Of a DNA stretch of 64,000 bases, positions 43,375-53,869 are shown in pieces. How positions within the stretch are numbered: position 1 is the stretch's first letter; each line of letters opens with the position of its first letter. The notes beneath the pieces were generated by a model, which was not told the origin of the DNA, ran no database searches, and saw nothing but the letters and a program-made list of their open reading frames with translations. Location of the stretch: contig WFNB01000069.1 of NCBI GenBank assembly GCA_015488755.1, positions 1 through 64,000 on the forward strand. Direction: 5' to 3'. The stretch is from Gammaproteobacteria bacterium (GTDB taxonomy: Bacteria; Pseudomonadota; Gammaproteobacteria; GRL18). Both the position numbers and the translations under genes were made by a program.

Positions 43375-44627
43375 TATCTGTCGATCTCCCCGAATACAAT
43401 ATCAAGTGTACCAATTACGGTAACAACGTCTGCCAACATATGACCTTCCGTTAAAAAGTTTATCCCTGCAAGGTGTGCAAAACCCGGTGCTCTAATCTTC
43501 AAGCGATACGGCTTATTCGCACCATCAGAAACAATATAAGTACCAAATTCACCTTTGGGATGCTCTACAGCAGAATAGGCCTCACCTTCTGGCACCATAT
43601 AGCCCTCGGTAAAATGCTTGAAATGATGAATAAGATCTTCCATATCCTGTTTCATATCTTCACGTTTAGGCATGGTGAGCTTGTGATCCTCGTGCATAAC
43701 TGCACCAGAATTACTCTTTAGCCAATCAATACACTGGCTGATGATGCGGTTAGATTGGCGCATTTCTTCAATGCGAACAACGTAACGATCATAGGAGTCA
43801 CCATTGGTACCTACTGGAATATCAAAATCAAGCTTATCATAAACCTCATAGGGTTCCATTTTTCTTAAGTCCCAAGCAACACCTGAAGCACGTAACATAG
43901 GGCCGGTAAAACCTAAATCTTTTGCTTCATCAGCAGTCACACAACCAATATTGACGGTTCTCTGTTTCCAGATTCGATTATCGGTCAGTAAGGTTTCATA
44001 CTCATCAACATAGGTTTCAAAACGTTCGGTAAAGTCTTTCAAGAAATCTAATAAGGAACCTTGACGGTTTTTATTTTGTTCATCAACCTCAGATTGCGAG
44101 TGCCATTGTGATGCTTCATATTGGGGCATACTATCAGGCAAGTCACGATAGACGCCTCCTGGACGATAGTAGCTTGCATGCATACGAGCGCCAGAAACCG
44201 CTTCATAAGCATCCATAAGGTCTTCACGTTCTCTAAAACAGTACAGAAACATGGTCATAGCACCAACATCGAGTGCGTGAGTACCCAGCCACATTAAGTG
44301 GTTTAAAATACGAGTAATTTCATCAAACATAACACGAATGTATTGCGCACGCTCTGGCACTTTTATCTCTAGTAACTTTTCGATGCTCATGCAGTAGGCG
44401 TGTTCATTACACATCATAGAAACGTAATCAAGACGATCCATATAACCAATGCTTTGATTATAGATACGGCTTTCTGCTAGTTTTTCTGTGCCTCGATGCA
44501 ATAGCCCAACATGAGGGTCAGCTCTTTGGATTACCTCACCATCAAGTTCTAAAACCAAACGTAAAACACCATGAGCTGCAGGGTGTTGAGGGCCAAAGTT
44601 AAGTGTATAGTTTTGAATTTCAGACAT
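43374..44627 (-). CDS. nuoD: NADH-quinone oxidoreductase subunit D
   Basis: The 417-residue subunit shapes the quinone pocket. [22 protein letters not shown] near the start contains the conserved His that contacts quinone. [24 protein letters not shown] and the C-terminal [12 protein letters not shown] also match. It is encoded apart from nuoC, unlike the fused nuoCD of E. coli, as in many other Proteobacteria. It shares one base with nuoC upstream and with nuoE downstream. Confidence 0.97.
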   Translation of the reverse strand: MSEIQNYTLNFGPQHPAAHGVLRLVLELDGEVIQRADPHVGLLHRGTEKLAESRIYNQSIGYMDRLDYVSMMCNEHAYCMSIEKLLEIKVPERAQYIRVMFDEITRILNHLMWLGTHALDVGAMTMFLYCFREREDLMDAYEAVSGARMHASYYRPGGVYRDLPDSMPQYEASQWHSQSEVDEQNKNRQGSLLDFLKDFTERFETYVDEYETLLTDNRIWKQRTVNIGCVTADEAKDLGFTGPMLRASGVAWDLRKMEPYEVYDKLDFDIPVGTNGDSYDRYVVRIEEMRQSNRIISQCIDWLKSNSGAVMHEDHKLTMPKREDMKQDMEDLIHHFKHFTEGYMVPEGEAYSAVEHPKGEFGTYIVSDGANKPYRLKIRAPGFAHLAGINFLTEGHMLADVVTVIGTLDIVFGEIDR

Positions 44628-45280
44628 TAAACACTTTCCCCTTGATCATCTCTTTGTCCATTATTAGAAAGGCGTTCAGCATAGCGGTTATCATCTCGAA
44701 TAATTCTTGGGATATTAATACGTTCTTCTATGGTAACAGGCTCATAAATAACTCGTTGCTTATTGGCATCATAACGCATCTCAACCTGACCCACGAGAGG
44801 AAAATCTTTGCGCAAAGGATGACCGATAAAACCATAGTCTGTCAATATGCGACGTAAATCAGGGTGACCTGAATATAAAATACCGAATAAATCAAACGCT
44901 TCTCGTTCAAACCAATTAGCACCACTCCAAATAGGGACAACAGAATCCACCATAGGAAAGTCATCATCTAGCCAGGTACGAACTCGAATTCTATGGTTAT
45001 TTTTTACTGACAGTAGATGGTAGACCGAAGCATAGCGAGAGGCATATTTTTTAGCCCCTTCATAATGGCTATAGTCTACGCCGCACACATCAATGATGGT
45101 ATCAAAAGCCAAGTCTTGATCATCACGTAATATCTGACAAACTTGTAAAAGATTTTCTTTTTTAACTTCAATCGTCAATTCACCAAGGGCAACAAGTGCT
45201 TTTATTTCTGCCTCAACAAGACCTTCTGCAACTAAGACCCTAGTAACTGTGTTTGATAACTCAGAGTAATATTGTGACAT
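44627..45280 (-). CDS. nuoC: NADH-quinone oxidoreductase subunit C
   Basis: The 217-residue subunit packs against NuoD in the cytoplasmic arm. [20 protein letters not shown] and [20 protein letters not shown] are family signatures, followed by [19 protein letters not shown]. It has no cofactor. It is a free protein rather than a NuoCD fusion. The gap from nuoB is 126 bp, the widest among A to F, with no obvious signal in it. Confidence 0.96.
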   Translation of the reverse strand: MSQYYSELSNTVTRVLVAEGLVEAEIKALVALGELTIEVKKENLLQVCQILRDDQDLAFDTIIDVCGVDYSHYEGAKKYASRYASVYHLLSVKNNHRIRVRTWLDDDFPMVDSVVPIWSGANWFEREAFDLFGILYSGHPDLRRILTDYGFIGHPLRKDFPLVGQVEMRYDANKQRVIYEPVTIEERINIPRIIRDDNRYAERLSNNGQRDDQGESV

Positions 45281-45406
45281 TCAATGGTTCTCTTCTCTTG
45301 AATAACAAAAAATTTTCCTAAAATTATTTCCAACAAATTATTATATTATTTAAATAATTTCAGCCAAATTTTTTGGGCTGTAGGCATTCTTAAGCCTAAT
45401 GTGTTC

Positions 45407-45883
45407 TTAACGTGCAATCGTATTGGTGCGTTTAATTTTATTTTGTAATTGGATAATGCCGTACAATAGCGCTTCTGCAGTGGGTGGACAACCCGGCACA
45501 TAAATATCCACGGGTACCACTCGGTCACAGCCCCTGACAACGGAATATGAGTAATGGTAATAACCACCGCCATTAGCACATGATCCCATGGAAATAACCC
45601 AACGAGGCTCTGCCATCTGGTCATAGACTTTACGCAGTGCGGGTGCCATTTTGTTGACCAGAGTACCGGCAACAATCATCACATCTGATTGTCTTGGGCT
45701 GGGTCTAAAAACAATACCAAAGCGGTCAAGATCATAGCGAGAAGCACCTGCTTGCATCATTTCAACCGCACAACATGCCAAGCCAAAGGTCATCGGCCAC
45801 ATGGAGCCTGTTCTTGCCCAGTTAATTAATTTGTCAGCCGTTGTGGTAATAAGACCTTCTTCTAAAATACCCTCTATTCCCAT
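45407..45883 (-). CDS. nuoB: NADH-quinone oxidoreductase subunit B
   Basis: The 158-residue subunit holds cluster N2, the last iron-sulfur centre before quinone. LACCAVEMM gives the tandem cysteines, [21 protein letters not shown] the next two and [11 protein letters not shown] completes the site. ATG 45883 ([10 protein letters not shown]) matches the usual start; an upstream ATG adds seven residues and is less likely. It overlaps nuoA by 10 bp. Confidence 0.96.
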   Translation of the reverse strand: MGIEGILEEGLITTTADKLINWARTGSMWPMTFGLACCAVEMMQAGASRYDLDRFGIVFRPSPRQSDVMIVAGTLVNKMAPALRKVYDQMAEPRWVISMGSCANGGGYYHYSYSVVRGCDRVVPVDIYVPGCPPTAEALLYGIIQLQNKIKRTNTIAR

Positions 45884-46230
45884 TCTAGTGCACCTTTTTT
45901 CCACTCATAAATAAAGCCGACAACTAAAAGCCCTAAAAAGATTGCCATAGCAACCAAACCAAAGGTGCCAATTGTATCAAGTACAACGGCCCACGGGAAA
46001 AGAAAGGCTATTTCTAAATCAAAAATAATAAATAAGATGGCAACAAGATAATATCGAATATCAAACTTTAAGCGCGCATCTTCAAATGCCTCAAAGCCAC
46101 ATTCATAGGGTGAGTTTTTTTCGCGGTCAGGTCGGTGAGGAGATAAAATAAGTCCCATTGCGGTCATACCAATACCAACCAAGAGACCTACTCCCATAAA
46201 AATAAGTACGGGGAGATAGTTTTCAAGCAT
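45874..46230 (-). CDS. nuoA: NADH-quinone oxidoreductase subunit A
   Basis: The 118-residue membrane protein has three helices. [20 protein letters not shown] in the loop after helix 1 is the signature and lies near the quinone channel. [13 protein letters not shown] starts helix 2. It opens the nuo operon, whose order A-B-C-D-E-F-G-H-I-J-K-L-M-N is complete in this window. The promoter should lie in 46231-46735, where a hairpin repeat is also found. Confidence 0.97.
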   Translation of the reverse strand: MLENYLPVLIFMGVGLLVGIGMTAMGLILSPHRPDREKNSPYECGFEAFEDARLKFDIRYYLVAILFIIFDLEIAFLFPWAVVLDTIGTFGLVAMAIFLGLLVVGFIYEWKKGALEWE

Positions 46231-46328
46231 ATTAAGTCCTTACTTAATCCGAGGTTTACCAGACACTAAATTCTGTTTAAGTTATTTCTCTATTCAACTA
46301 CATTCAGCTACTTAATATAAGTCATACT

Positions 46329-46476
46329 CATAGGTAAGTACTTAAGCATGTCTGAGGCAGGATAACTCTGTATTTACTACACAAGACGCCGTAAATCCAT
46401 CCCTGGAGGCTTTATTGCCACATCCATGTGGCAAAAACTTCCTCCGTAAACACAGAGTTATCCTTAAGTACCTACG
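46329..46476. repeat. Hairpin repeat family B, copy 1 (MITE-like), before the nuo operon
   Basis: Nested inverted repeats lie in the 505-bp gap between nuoA and tRNA-Leu. AGGTAAGTACTTAAG (46332-46346) pairs imperfectly with CTTAAGTACCT (46463-46473), GGATAACTCTGT (46360-46371) pairs perfectly with ACAGAGTTATCC (46452-46463), and GCCACATCCATGTGGC forms the inner hairpin. Read on the minus strand, the middle matches 53727-53811: both have a GGAnGAAGT box, an ATGGATG hairpin, AAGCCT, GGATG, ATTnACGGCG and AAATACAG. It has no coding potential and behaves like a non-autonomous mobile repeat. Confidence 0.65.
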
Positions 46477-46735
46477 TATGAAGTCATACTAAGCATTAAA
46501 TAAGAAATCAAGAATACTTTAAACTATATTTAACGTCATGAGAAGCATTTTATGCTGACAAATTAATTATACTCTACATTTAAACAAACCAAAGTGTTCT
46601 AATTATTCTCAGTAAATTTTAACTCATTTTGTACACATAAGGCTTCTCTTTTGGAAGCTATTTTTACTTAAACTTAAAAACATAAGTTTACTTCCGCTAC
46701 AAAAACGCTATAACAGGAAACAAAACAAATATGTA

Positions 46736-46821
46736 TGGTGCCGATGGCCGGAGTCGAACCGGCACAGCTATTAGCCACTACCCCCTCAAGATAGCGTGTC
46801 TACCAATTCCACCACATCGGC
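46736..46821 (-). tRNA. tRNA-Leu (anticodon GAG)
   Basis: The minus strand begins GCCGATGTGGTGGAATTGGT and ends with the T-arm GGTTCGACTCC, the closing stem of the acceptor and an encoded CCA. The anticodon loop CTTGAGG gives GAG, read as Leu (CUC/CUU). A long variable arm (GTAGTGGCTAATAGCTGTGCC region) is typical of tRNA-Leu. It lies just after secG, the same order as in many Gammaproteobacteria, and may be processed from the secG transcript. Confidence 0.95.
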
Positions 46822-46829
46822 AATATTTT

Positions 46830-47213
46830 TTATTCGACAGGCAAGGCTGGCTTATCTGTCGTTTCAGCAGGTGTACTAGCAGAAACAGGCACAGCAGGTT
46901 TATCTTCTGACTGAATTTGCTCGACTTTATTGAGTACTTCAACAGACTCTGTTTTAGCTGAAGATAATTTCCCAGACAAGTAGGATAAAGATAAGCTGGT
47001 GACAAAAAAAACAGTGGCTAATATTGCCGTTGTTTTACTTAAGAAGTTGCCAGAACCCTGACTACCAAAGACGGTTGATGAAGCACCACCCCCGCCACCG
47101 CCACCGCCACCAAAAGCGGCACCTGCATCAGCACCTTTGCCTTGCTGGATTAAAATTAAGCCAATAAGGGTGATTGCAATGACAATGTGAACGGCAAGTA
47201 TTACTGAATCCAT
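46830..47213 (-). CDS. secG: SecG subunit of the protein-export channel
   Basis: The 127-residue protein has two membrane helices (3-23 and about 58-80). Between them is QQGKGADAGAAFGGG followed by more glycine and SSTVFGSQGSGNFL, the SecG signature. A Thr/Ala/Pro/Glu-rich tail follows, of the variable kind. SecG associates with SecYE and helps SecA-driven export. The nine consecutive Gly codons make a GC-rich simple repeat. It follows tpiA by 32 bp and precedes tRNA-Leu by 8 bp. Confidence 0.93.
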   Translation of the reverse strand: MDSVILAVHIVIAITLIGLILIQQGKGADAGAAFGGGGGGGGGASSTVFGSQGSGNFLSKTTAILATVFFVTSLSLSYLSGKLSSAKTESVEVLNKVEQIQSEDKPAVPVSASTPAETTDKPALPVE

Positions 47214-47245
47214 ATTTTTATTACCAGTTGTTTTCTATTTATAAC

Positions 47246-47998
47246 CTACAGACCCGCTTGACACACAGCCAAGAAATCATCTGCTTTTAAAGAAGCACCA
47301 CCGATCAAACCACCGTCGATATCTGCTTGTCCCATTAAGTCTTTGGCATTAGCAGGGTTCATACTACCGCCGTATAAAATCTGTGTGTTCTCAGCAATAT
47401 CAGCATTATGCTTAGCAATGTGTTGGCGAATAAAGGCGTGCACCGCTTGAGCTTGTTCAGGCGAGGCTGTTTTGCCCGTACCAATGGCCCAAACGGGTTC
47501 ATAAGCGATGACCGAGCCAGCAAAGGCATCATCGCCTTGGGCAGCAAAAACAGCATCAATTTGGCGCGCACAAACGTCTTCGGTGATATTTGCTTCACGT
47601 TCTTCAAGTGTTTCACCGATACAAAAGATAGGAGTAACACCTGCAGCTTTTACGACAGCAAATTTTTTCGCTACTATATCATCACTCTCACCATAGAGAG
47701 TACGACGTTCTGAGTGACCAATAATAGCATATTGACAGCCCATATCTTTGATCATTTCAATAGAGGTTTCACCCGTAAACGCCCCTTTTAGTTCGGTACA
47801 AGCGTCTTGAGAGCCTACAGCAACATTGCTACCCGCCGCAATGGCAGTGACATCAGCAAGATGGATAGTGGATGGACAGACTGCGATATCAACACCGCTT
47901 AGAGACTTTGCGCCCGCAACTACGCCATTGATCAATTCTTTTACGCTCGCTCTGGAGCCATTCATTTTCCAATTTCCAGCAACTAATGGTGTTCGCAT
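47246..47998 (-). CDS. tpiA: Triosephosphate isomerase
   Basis: The 250-residue enzyme interconverts dihydroxyacetone phosphate and glyceraldehyde 3-phosphate. NWKMNG holds the catalytic Lys (K11), YAIIGHSERR the catalytic His, and AYEPVWAIGTGKTASPEQAQ the catalytic Glu and the mobile lid loop. GGSMNPANA is the phosphate-binding segment. All are intact and length is normal. It lies between glmM and secG in one leftward run. Confidence 0.97.
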   Translation of the reverse strand: MRTPLVAGNWKMNGSRASVKELINGVVAGAKSLSGVDIAVCPSTIHLADVTAIAAGSNVAVGSQDACTELKGAFTGETSIEMIKDMGCQYAIIGHSERRTLYGESDDIVAKKFAVVKAAGVTPIFCIGETLEEREANITEDVCARQIDAVFAAQGDDAFAGSVIAYEPVWAIGTGKTASPEQAQAVHAFIRQHIAKHNADIAENTQILYGGSMNPANAKDLMGQADIDGGLIGGASLKADDFLAVCQAGL

Positions 47999-48083
47999 TG
48001 TTCTTCCTACTTGTGAATTCAGCGCAAAATGATACCTTTACTACCACAATAAATCAATTGCTATAACTATAAATATGATAATT

Positions 48084-49430
48084 CTAGGCAAAAACCTGCG
48101 CGACAATTTCTGCCAGCCCTTTAACTTCAGATAAAACCTGCTGTTCATCAGCACCTTCAACCATCACTCGAATCAAAGGCTCTGTGCCCGAAGCTCTTAA
48201 CAATACTCGTCCTTTATCAGCCAAACGCTCTTGAGCTTCAGCAATGGCTTTAATAATCAAATCAGAACTCAGCGGATCAACCTTTGCTTTGATTTTAACA
48301 TTAATCATGTGCTGTGGAAATTTTTCCATGCCTTGTTTTAGTTCATGTAGATTTTTACCACTACTAACTATCGAGGCTAAAACTTGTAAAGCGGCCACAA
48401 TACCGTCACCTGTGGTGGTTCTATCCAGACAAATAATGTGTCCTGAGGATTCACCGCCAATAGTCCAAGCATTTTTATGTAATTCTTCCATCACATAACG
48501 ATCACCGACATCAGCCCGTACAAAACCAATCCCCATATTCTTAAGGGCGATTTCCATTCCCAAATTACTCATAAGCGTGCCCACCACACCAAAGTTTTTA
48601 TTATCATTGGCCTGATATTGCTTTCTTGCCATAGCAATCATGAAGAGTAGTTCATCACCATCAACCACTTCACCTTTGTGATCCACCATAATTAAACGAT
48701 CGGCATCACCATCTAAAGCAATACCCAGATCAGCTCGATGTTGTATCACGGCTTGCTGTAGTGTTTCAGGATAGGTTGAACCTACTTTTTCATTAATATT
48801 AACGCCATCAGGCTCATTACCAATGGCAATCACTTCTGCTCCTAGCTCACTAAAGACACTTGGGGCAATGTGATAGGCTGCACCATGAGCCGTATCAATA
48901 ATAATTCTAATACCCGATAGCTCCATAAAGAAAGGCGATGTGCCTTTGCAAAACTCAATATAACGCCCAGAAGCATCCTTGATGCGTTCTGCTTTACCAA
49001 GCAAAGCTGAGTCTACCGTTAACATTTCATTTTCAATTTCAGCTTCAATAGCCAACTCAATTTCATCGGATAATTTTGTCCCATCACCAGAGAAAAACTT
49101 AATGCCATTATCATAAAATGGATTATGTGAGGCACTGATAACGATACCTAATTGAGCATTCATAGTGCGGGTCAAATAAGCAATACCGGGGGTCGGCATA
49201 GGCCCCGTCAGCAAACAATCAATACCAGCCGCTGATAAACCCGCCTCTAAAGCAGATTCATACATATAACCCGATATTCGGGTATCTTTACCAATAACAG
49301 CCTTACCTTTGCCCTGCTTTGCTAAAACTCTACCGGCAGCCCAACCCAGTTTTAAAACAAAGTCTGCGGTCATTGGATGCACACCCACTTTGCCACGAAT
49401 ACCATCTGTACCAAAATATTTTTTTTTCAT
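48084..49430 (-). CDS. glmM: Phosphoglucosamine mutase
   Basis: The 448-residue enzyme converts glucosamine 6-phosphate to glucosamine 1-phosphate for peptidoglycan and lipopolysaccharide. FGTDGIRG opens the protein, [16 protein letters not shown] holds the phosphorylated serine (S101), DGDADR is the metal loop, GGESSGHI the sugar-binding loop and [15 protein letters not shown] the phosphate-binding end. Length matches GlmM. It follows folP by 57 bp, the order found in E. coli. Confidence 0.97.
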   Translation of the reverse strand: MKKKYFGTDGIRGKVGVHPMTADFVLKLGWAAGRVLAKQGKGKAVIGKDTRISGYMYESALEAGLSAAGIDCLLTGPMPTPGIAYLTRTMNAQLGIVISASHNPFYDNGIKFFSGDGTKLSDEIELAIEAEIENEMLTVDSALLGKAERIKDASGRYIEFCKGTSPFFMELSGIRIIIDTAHGAAYHIAPSVFSELGAEVIAIGNEPDGVNINEKVGSTYPETLQQAVIQHRADLGIALDGDADRLIMVDHKGEVVDGDELLFMIAMARKQYQANDNKNFGVVGTLMSNLGMEIALKNMGIGFVRADVGDRYVMEELHKNAWTIGGESSGHIICLDRTTTGDGIVAALQVLASIVSSGKNLHELKQGMEKFPQHMINVKIKAKVDPLSSDLIIKAIAEAQERLADKGRVLLRASGTEPLIRVMVEGADEQQVLSEVKGLAEIVAQVFA

Positions 49431-49487
49431 ATGCTTCTTTATTAAAGTTCTCTATTAATATTTTTTATGGACTTAATATCTCAAAAA

Positions 49488-50318
49488 TTAACCCAATGAC
49501 TGTGCTATTTTTAGTGCATCAACCGTTTGTGCCACATCATGAACTCGAATAATGGCGGCATCATTAATAGCAGCCAAGGTTGCCAAAGCGATACTTCCAG
49601 CCAAGCGTTCATTGACTTCTTTGTGTGTGATCTGCCCTATCATACTTTTGCGTGAAGCCCCAACCAAGACAGGGTAACCAAGTTGAGCAAAAGACGTTAA
49701 ATGTTTAAATAAAGCAATATTATGCGCTAATGTTTTACCAAAGCCAAAGCCCGGATCAATAATTAATTGCTCTTTTTTAAAACCCTGTAATCGGCATTGT
49801 TCAATACGTTGAGTTAAAAACTCAGTAACTTCACTCTCTACATTATGGTAGCTTGGCTTAGCCTGCATAGTTCGCGGTTCTCCCTGCATGTGCATCAAAC
49901 AAACAGGCAAACCTGTTTGCGCAGCGGCAGCTAAGGCACCATTAGCACGCAGAGCCAAAACATCATTAATCATACCTGCACCGGCATTTGCGGCTTCTTT
50001 CATAACCAATGCTTTACTGGTATCAATAGAAATAATCACATCTAATCGTTGATCAATCGCTTCGATAATAGGGATTACTCTATCAAGTTCTTGTTCAATA
50101 GGAACTTCTGGTGCTCCAGGGCGAGTGGATTCACCACCAATATCAATGATCTGAGCACCCTCAGCAAGCATTTTTTCAGCTTGAAGAAGTGCGGCATTTG
50201 TATTACTAAACAAACCACCATCTGAAAATGAGTCTGGAGTGACATTTAAAATACCCATAACAACAGGAGAGTCTAAGCTTAATAGCCGATTAGCACATTG
50301 AATTGAGTAATTTATCAT
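49488..50318 (-). CDS. folP: Dihydropteroate synthase
   Basis: The enzyme joins p-aminobenzoate to dihydropterin pyrophosphate in folate synthesis. MGILNVTPDSFSDGG, IDIGGESTRPGA, DPGFGFGKTLAHN and VGASRKSMIG are the pterin and phosphate loops. A GTG at 50336 would add six residues but lies inside a strong stem-loop, so ATG 50318 (MINYSIQ) is preferred; neither has a strong ribosome binding site. It lies between ftsH and glmM, as in E. coli. Confidence 0.95.
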   Translation of the reverse strand: MINYSIQCANRLLSLDSPVVMGILNVTPDSFSDGGLFSNTNAALLQAEKMLAEGAQIIDIGGESTRPGAPEVPIEQELDRVIPIIEAIDQRLDVIISIDTSKALVMKEAANAGAGMINDVLALRANGALAAAAQTGLPVCLMHMQGEPRTMQAKPSYHNVESEVTEFLTQRIEQCRLQGFKKEQLIIDPGFGFGKTLAHNIALFKHLTSFAQLGYPVLVGASRKSMIGQITHKEVNERLAGSIALATLAAINDAAIIRVHDVAQTVDALKIAQSLG

Positions 50319-50329
50319 AAGAGGGAATA

Positions 50330-50361
50330 GAGACACTGCTCAGAGGCGGTGTCTCTTTTTT
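50330..50361 (+). terminator. Strong stem-loop with T-run, read on the + strand
   Basis: GAGACACTG (50330-50338) and CGGTGTCTC (50347-50355) form a 9-bp stem with one mismatch or G-U pair, followed by TTTTTTT. By sequence it is a good factor-independent terminator for rightward transcription, yet no rightward gene ends here. It may stop antisense transcripts in the gap between ftsH and folP. On the minus strand it lacks a T-run but would fold in the folP leader. Confidence 0.5.
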
Positions 50362-50396
50362 TATATAGAAAGAGTTACCAAGAAAGGCTGTTCGTA

Positions 50397-52361
50397 TCAA
50401 TGTTGATCAGCAGTACCATCAAGAGTATTGTCCTTGGTGTCTTTTTTCTGTTCAGCACCTAAATCAAGAGTATCACTACTATCACCCTCGGCACTGACAC
50501 TGGAACCACCATCTGAACCCGATGAATCCTCATCTGACCAGCCTTTAGGTTCTCTTGGTTCTTTACCTGCCATAATGTCATCAATTTGCTGACGATCAAT
50601 GGTTTCATATTTGACTAAGGCATCGGTCATGGCATGTAATTTATCAATATTCTCCTTGAGAATTTGTTCTGAGCGTTCATAGTTTACATCAATAAAACTG
50701 CGGATTTCTTCATCAATAATATGAGCGGTTTCATCAGAAACATTTTTGTGCTGTGTCACTGAACGCCCCAAAAAAACTTCACCCTCTTCTTCTGAATAAG
50801 AAAGAGGACCTAATTTAGCAGACAAACCCCACTTGGTCACCATATTGCGGGCTAACTCGGTGGCTCTTTCTATATCATTACTAGCACCCGTTGTTACCAT
50901 ATCTGAGCCATAAATCAGCTCTTCTGCAATACGACCACCAAATAAACTGGAAATCTGACTATTGAGTTGCTCTTTAGTCAAGCTATAACGATCTTCTTCC
51001 GGCAGAAACATGGTCACACCTAAAGCACGACCACGAGGAATAATACTAACTTTGTAAACCGGATCATGTGAAGGCACTAACAAACCAACAATAGCATGCC
51101 CTGCTTCATGATAGGCCGTCATTTTCTTTTCTTTATCTTTCATCACCATAGACTTGCGCTCTGAGCCCATCATGATTTTATCTTTTGCTTGTTCTAAGTG
51201 TTCCATAGTAACCACACGAGAATCATACTTAGCCGCAAATAAAGCCGCCTCATTAACCAGATTAGCTAAATCAGCACCTGAGAACCCCGGTGTACCACGG
51301 GCAATATATTTGGGTTGCACATTATCATCAATAGGCACCTTGCGTAAATGTACCTTAAGAATGTGCTCACGCCCCTTAATATCAGGTAGGGGTACAACAA
51401 CTTGACGATCAAAACGTCCCGGACGCAATAAAGCAGGATCTAAAACATCGGGTCGGTTGGTGGCGGCAATAACAATAACCCCTTCATTACCTTCAAAACC
51501 ATCCATTTCAACCAGTAATTGGTTTAGGGTCTGTTCTCTTTCATCATGCCCACCACCAAGACCGGCACCACGATGACGACCCACGGCATCAATTTCATCA
51601 ATAAAGATAATACAAGGGGCGTGCTTTTTTGCCTGCTCAAACATATCTCGCACACGAGAGGCCCCCACACCAACAAACATTTCCACAAAATCAGAACCTG
51701 AAATCGTAAAAAAGGGGACTTTTGCTTCACCAGCAATGGCCTTGGCCAAGAGGGTTTTACCTGTACCTGGACTGCCCACCATTAAAACACCGCGAGGTAA
51801 CTTACCACCCAGTTTGGTAAACTTCCCTGGATCTTTTAGAAAATAAACCAATTCAGTGACATCTTCTTTGGCTTCATCACAGCCAGCTACATCCGTAAAA
51901 TTTACTTTAACCTGATCTTCACCCAGTAACTTTGCTTTACTCTTACCAAAGGACATGGCACCACGGCCACCGCCACCGCCTTGCATTTGGCGCATAAAAT
52001 AAACCCAGATACCGACAATAAGTAAAATAGGAAAAGAAGAGATAAATAATTGTACCAATAAACTTTGTTGCTTAGGTGGCTCGCCAATAATTTTTACATT
52101 ATTATCCAGTAAGACACCAACCAAGGCTCTATTATCGGTTTCAGGACTATAGGTTGAAAAATATTTACCATCTTGAGTATTGCCTGATAGTACTCGTCCT
52201 TCCATTTTTACTTCACTAATCGAGCCGTGTTCAACACTTTGAATAAAGTCTGAGTAGCTCATGTCTTTAGGCCCGTTAGTTGGACTAAAGTTACTAAAGA
52301 CCGATAAAAGGATGATGCCAATAACCACCCATAATAAAATATTTTTTGTCATTTCGTTCAA
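50397..52361 (-). CDS. ftsH: FtsH membrane-bound ATP-dependent zinc protease
   Basis: The 654-residue protease degrades membrane and short-lived cytoplasmic proteins. Two membrane helices (about 7-25 and 100-122) flank a periplasmic domain. The AAA module has Walker [14 protein letters not shown], Walker [12 protein letters not shown] and the SRH with [13 protein letters not shown] is the zinc site, and a distal acid in the helix after [14 protein letters not shown] completes it. The Ser/Asp-rich tail is typical. It follows rlmE by 39 bp, the classical rlmE-ftsH pair. Confidence 0.97.
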   Translation of the reverse strand: MNEMTKNILLWVVIGIILLSVFSNFSPTNGPKDMSYSDFIQSVEHGSISEVKMEGRVLSGNTQDGKYFSTYSPETDNRALVGVLLDNNVKIIGEPPKQQSLLVQLFISSFPILLIVGIWVYFMRQMQGGGGGRGAMSFGKSKAKLLGEDQVKVNFTDVAGCDEAKEDVTELVYFLKDPGKFTKLGGKLPRGVLMVGSPGTGKTLLAKAIAGEAKVPFFTISGSDFVEMFVGVGASRVRDMFEQAKKHAPCIIFIDEIDAVGRHRGAGLGGGHDEREQTLNQLLVEMDGFEGNEGVIVIAATNRPDVLDPALLRPGRFDRQVVVPLPDIKGREHILKVHLRKVPIDDNVQPKYIARGTPGFSGADLANLVNEAALFAAKYDSRVVTMEHLEQAKDKIMMGSERKSMVMKDKEKKMTAYHEAGHAIVGLLVPSHDPVYKVSIIPRGRALGVTMFLPEEDRYSLTKEQLNSQISSLFGGRIAEELIYGSDMVTTGASNDIERATELARNMVTKWGLSAKLGPLSYSEEEGEVFLGRSVTQHKNVSDETAHIIDEEIRSFIDVNYERSEQILKENIDKLHAMTDALVKYETIDRQQIDDIMAGKEPREPKGWSDEDSSGSDGGSSVSAEGDSSDTLDLGAEQKKDTKDNTLDGTADQH

Positions 52362-52400
52362 AACGAATACTCCAGCTTTATTTCAAATTTGCTATTAAGT

Positions 52401-53027
52401 TTAGCCTTTAAAGCCCTTTGCCAATAAATAAACCTCAGAAGATCGAGATCGTGAGGCATCGGGTTTGCGGGTAATTACTTTTTGATAACGTTGTCTTAAT
52501 TGTGCCAACAAGGGTTGAAACCCCTCTCCCTGAAATACTTTCATCAGTAAAGAACCTTGTGGCTTAAGTACCTGATCGGCCAAATCAATCGCTAATTCAA
52601 GCAGATAGATACTTTTTGGCTGATCAACAGCCTTCACTCCTGTTACATTGGGTGCCATATCAGAAATTACAAGATCGATAGGTTTATTATTTACTGCCTT
52701 AAGCAATTCATCCAAAACACGGTCTTCTTGAAAATCACCTTGAATAAATTCAACTTGAGCTAATTGATCCATAGGAAGGATATCCAAAGCAATAATTTTT
52801 CCTTTACTGCCAACAAACTGGCGAGCCACTTGAGACCACCCTCCGGGTGCAGCACCAAGATCAACCACATTCATTCCCGCCTTAATCAGTCGGTCTTTCT
52901 CTTGAATTTGTAACAATTTATAGGCAGCTCGTGAACGATAGCCTTCTTTTTGTGATTGTAAAACATATTTATCTTTAAAATGTTCCTGTAACCATTCAGA
53001 ACTACTTTTACTACGTGCCATCATCAC
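52401..53027 (-). CDS. rlmE: 23S rRNA 2'-O-methyltransferase
   Basis: The 208-residue enzyme methylates a uridine in the A-loop of 23S rRNA using S-adenosylmethionine. [12 protein letters not shown] is the N-terminal signature, [15 protein letters not shown] the SAM loop, and [10 protein letters not shown] and [11 protein letters not shown] supply the K-D-K-E catalytic residues. Length equals that of E. coli RlmE (FtsJ/RrmJ). It is divergent from yhbY, with 123 bp between the start codons. Confidence 0.97.
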   Translation of the reverse strand: MMMARSKSSSEWLQEHFKDKYVLQSQKEGYRSRAAYKLLQIQEKDRLIKAGMNVVDLGAAPGGWSQVARQFVGSKGKIIALDILPMDQLAQVEFIQGDFQEDRVLDELLKAVNNKPIDLVISDMAPNVTGVKAVDQPKSIYLLELAIDLADQVLKPQGSLLMKVFQGEGFQPLLAQLRQRYQKVITRKPDASRSRSSEVYLLAKGFKG

Positions 53028-53150
53028 CTACCAAAGGACTAATTAAACGAGCTATTTCACAAGCACAATGAATTAAATTTCATTTTACCGTGAAACCCGC
53101 TTTGGTACACTGTATAATTGGCTTTTTTCATCCTCGGCTCACAAAATACT

Positions 53151-53447
53151 ATGTCATTAAATAATAAACAACTTCGCTTTCTTCGTGCTCAGGCTCATGC
53201 TATGAAACCTGTGGTACTCATTGGTGGTGCCGGCTTAACCGATAATGTGGTCAATGAAATTAATCACGCTTTAGATGATCACGAATTGATAAAAGTCCGT
53301 GTTAATGCGGATGATAGAGAAGATAAGAAGAATATGATTCAGTCTATTACTCACCAAACTGAAGCCACTCATGTACAATCAATTGGTCATATCGGTATTT
53401 TTTATCGCCAAAACAAGAAAGACCCAAAAATTGAATTGCCTAAGTAA
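53151..53447 (+). CDS. yhbY: YhbY, CRM-domain RNA-binding protein
   Basis: The 98-residue protein is one CRM fold that binds pre-50S ribosomal RNA. KQLRFLRAQAH and KPVVLIGGAGLTDNVVNEIN carry the GxxG-type RNA loop, and LIKVRVNADDREDKK the middle strand. ATG 53151 (MSLNNKQLRF) is the standard start; an ATG 33 bp upstream is unlikely. It is divergent from rlmE, as in E. coli. Short direct repeats of AACTTGATAAA follow the stop (53446-53479). Confidence 0.93.
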   Translation: MSLNNKQLRFLRAQAHAMKPVVLIGGAGLTDNVVNEINHALDDHELIKVRVNADDREDKKNMIQSITHQTEATHVQSIGHIGIFYRQNKKDPKIELPK

Positions 53448-53480
53448 CTTGATAAACTTGATAAATGTAACTTGATAAAT

Positions 53481-53666
53481 TCATCCACTGTTTTTAAATT
53501 TAAAGCTAATGAGTATTAAGCCAAGAACGGTGTTGAAAACATATAGTACAGAGGAAACACCATGTAGTTGGGCAAATTTTTGTGCTGTTTGTGAGCCTTC
53601 AATTAAGCCTAATTGTTTTAGTTCGGCCATCTGTGGCTGAATAAAAAATTCACCTATTTTTAGCAT
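53481..53666 (-). pseudogene. Truncated DUF4149-family membrane protein
   Basis: The frame encodes 61 residues that match only the C-terminal part of DUF4149 proteins: a PQMAELKQLG segment, then FAQLHGVSSVLYVFNTVLGL, which is the last helix of the family. The usual first two or three helices (about 80 residues) are missing. In relatives a full gene stands between greA and yhbY. Here a hairpin repeat of family B (53668-53860) occupies the place of the missing part and begins 2 bp from the fragment. The likely history is insertion with loss of the 5' end. Confidence 0.65.
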
Positions 53667-53667
53667 A

Positions 53668-53860
53668 GTTAACCCGAACTCTGGATAAGATGATCTTGAA
53701 AATAACTTCAGAGTATTGATTAGCCTGTGTTTGTGGAAGAAGTCTCTTTGGCATGGATGCCAAAGTGAAGCCTACAAGGATGTATTCACGGCGACTTCTG
53801 TAACAAATACAGGCTAATCAATATGTTACTCGTTCAGTTATCCAGAACTCAGGCTAGTTA
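53668..53860. repeat. Hairpin repeat family B, copy 2 (MITE-like), between greA and the DUF4149 fragment
   Basis: Three nested inverted repeats are visible: outer AACTCTGGATAA (around 53677-53688) with TTATCCAGAACTC (53838-53850), inner ATTGATTAGCCTGT (53715-53728) with ACAGGCTAATCAAT (53809-53822), and the tight hairpin CTTTGGCATGGATGCCAAAG (53746-53765). The middle shares its order of boxes with the reverse complement of 46391-46460. It ends 10 bp from the greA stop, so it may also act as the greA terminator. Confidence 0.7.
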
Positions 53861-53869
53861 CTCATAAGC

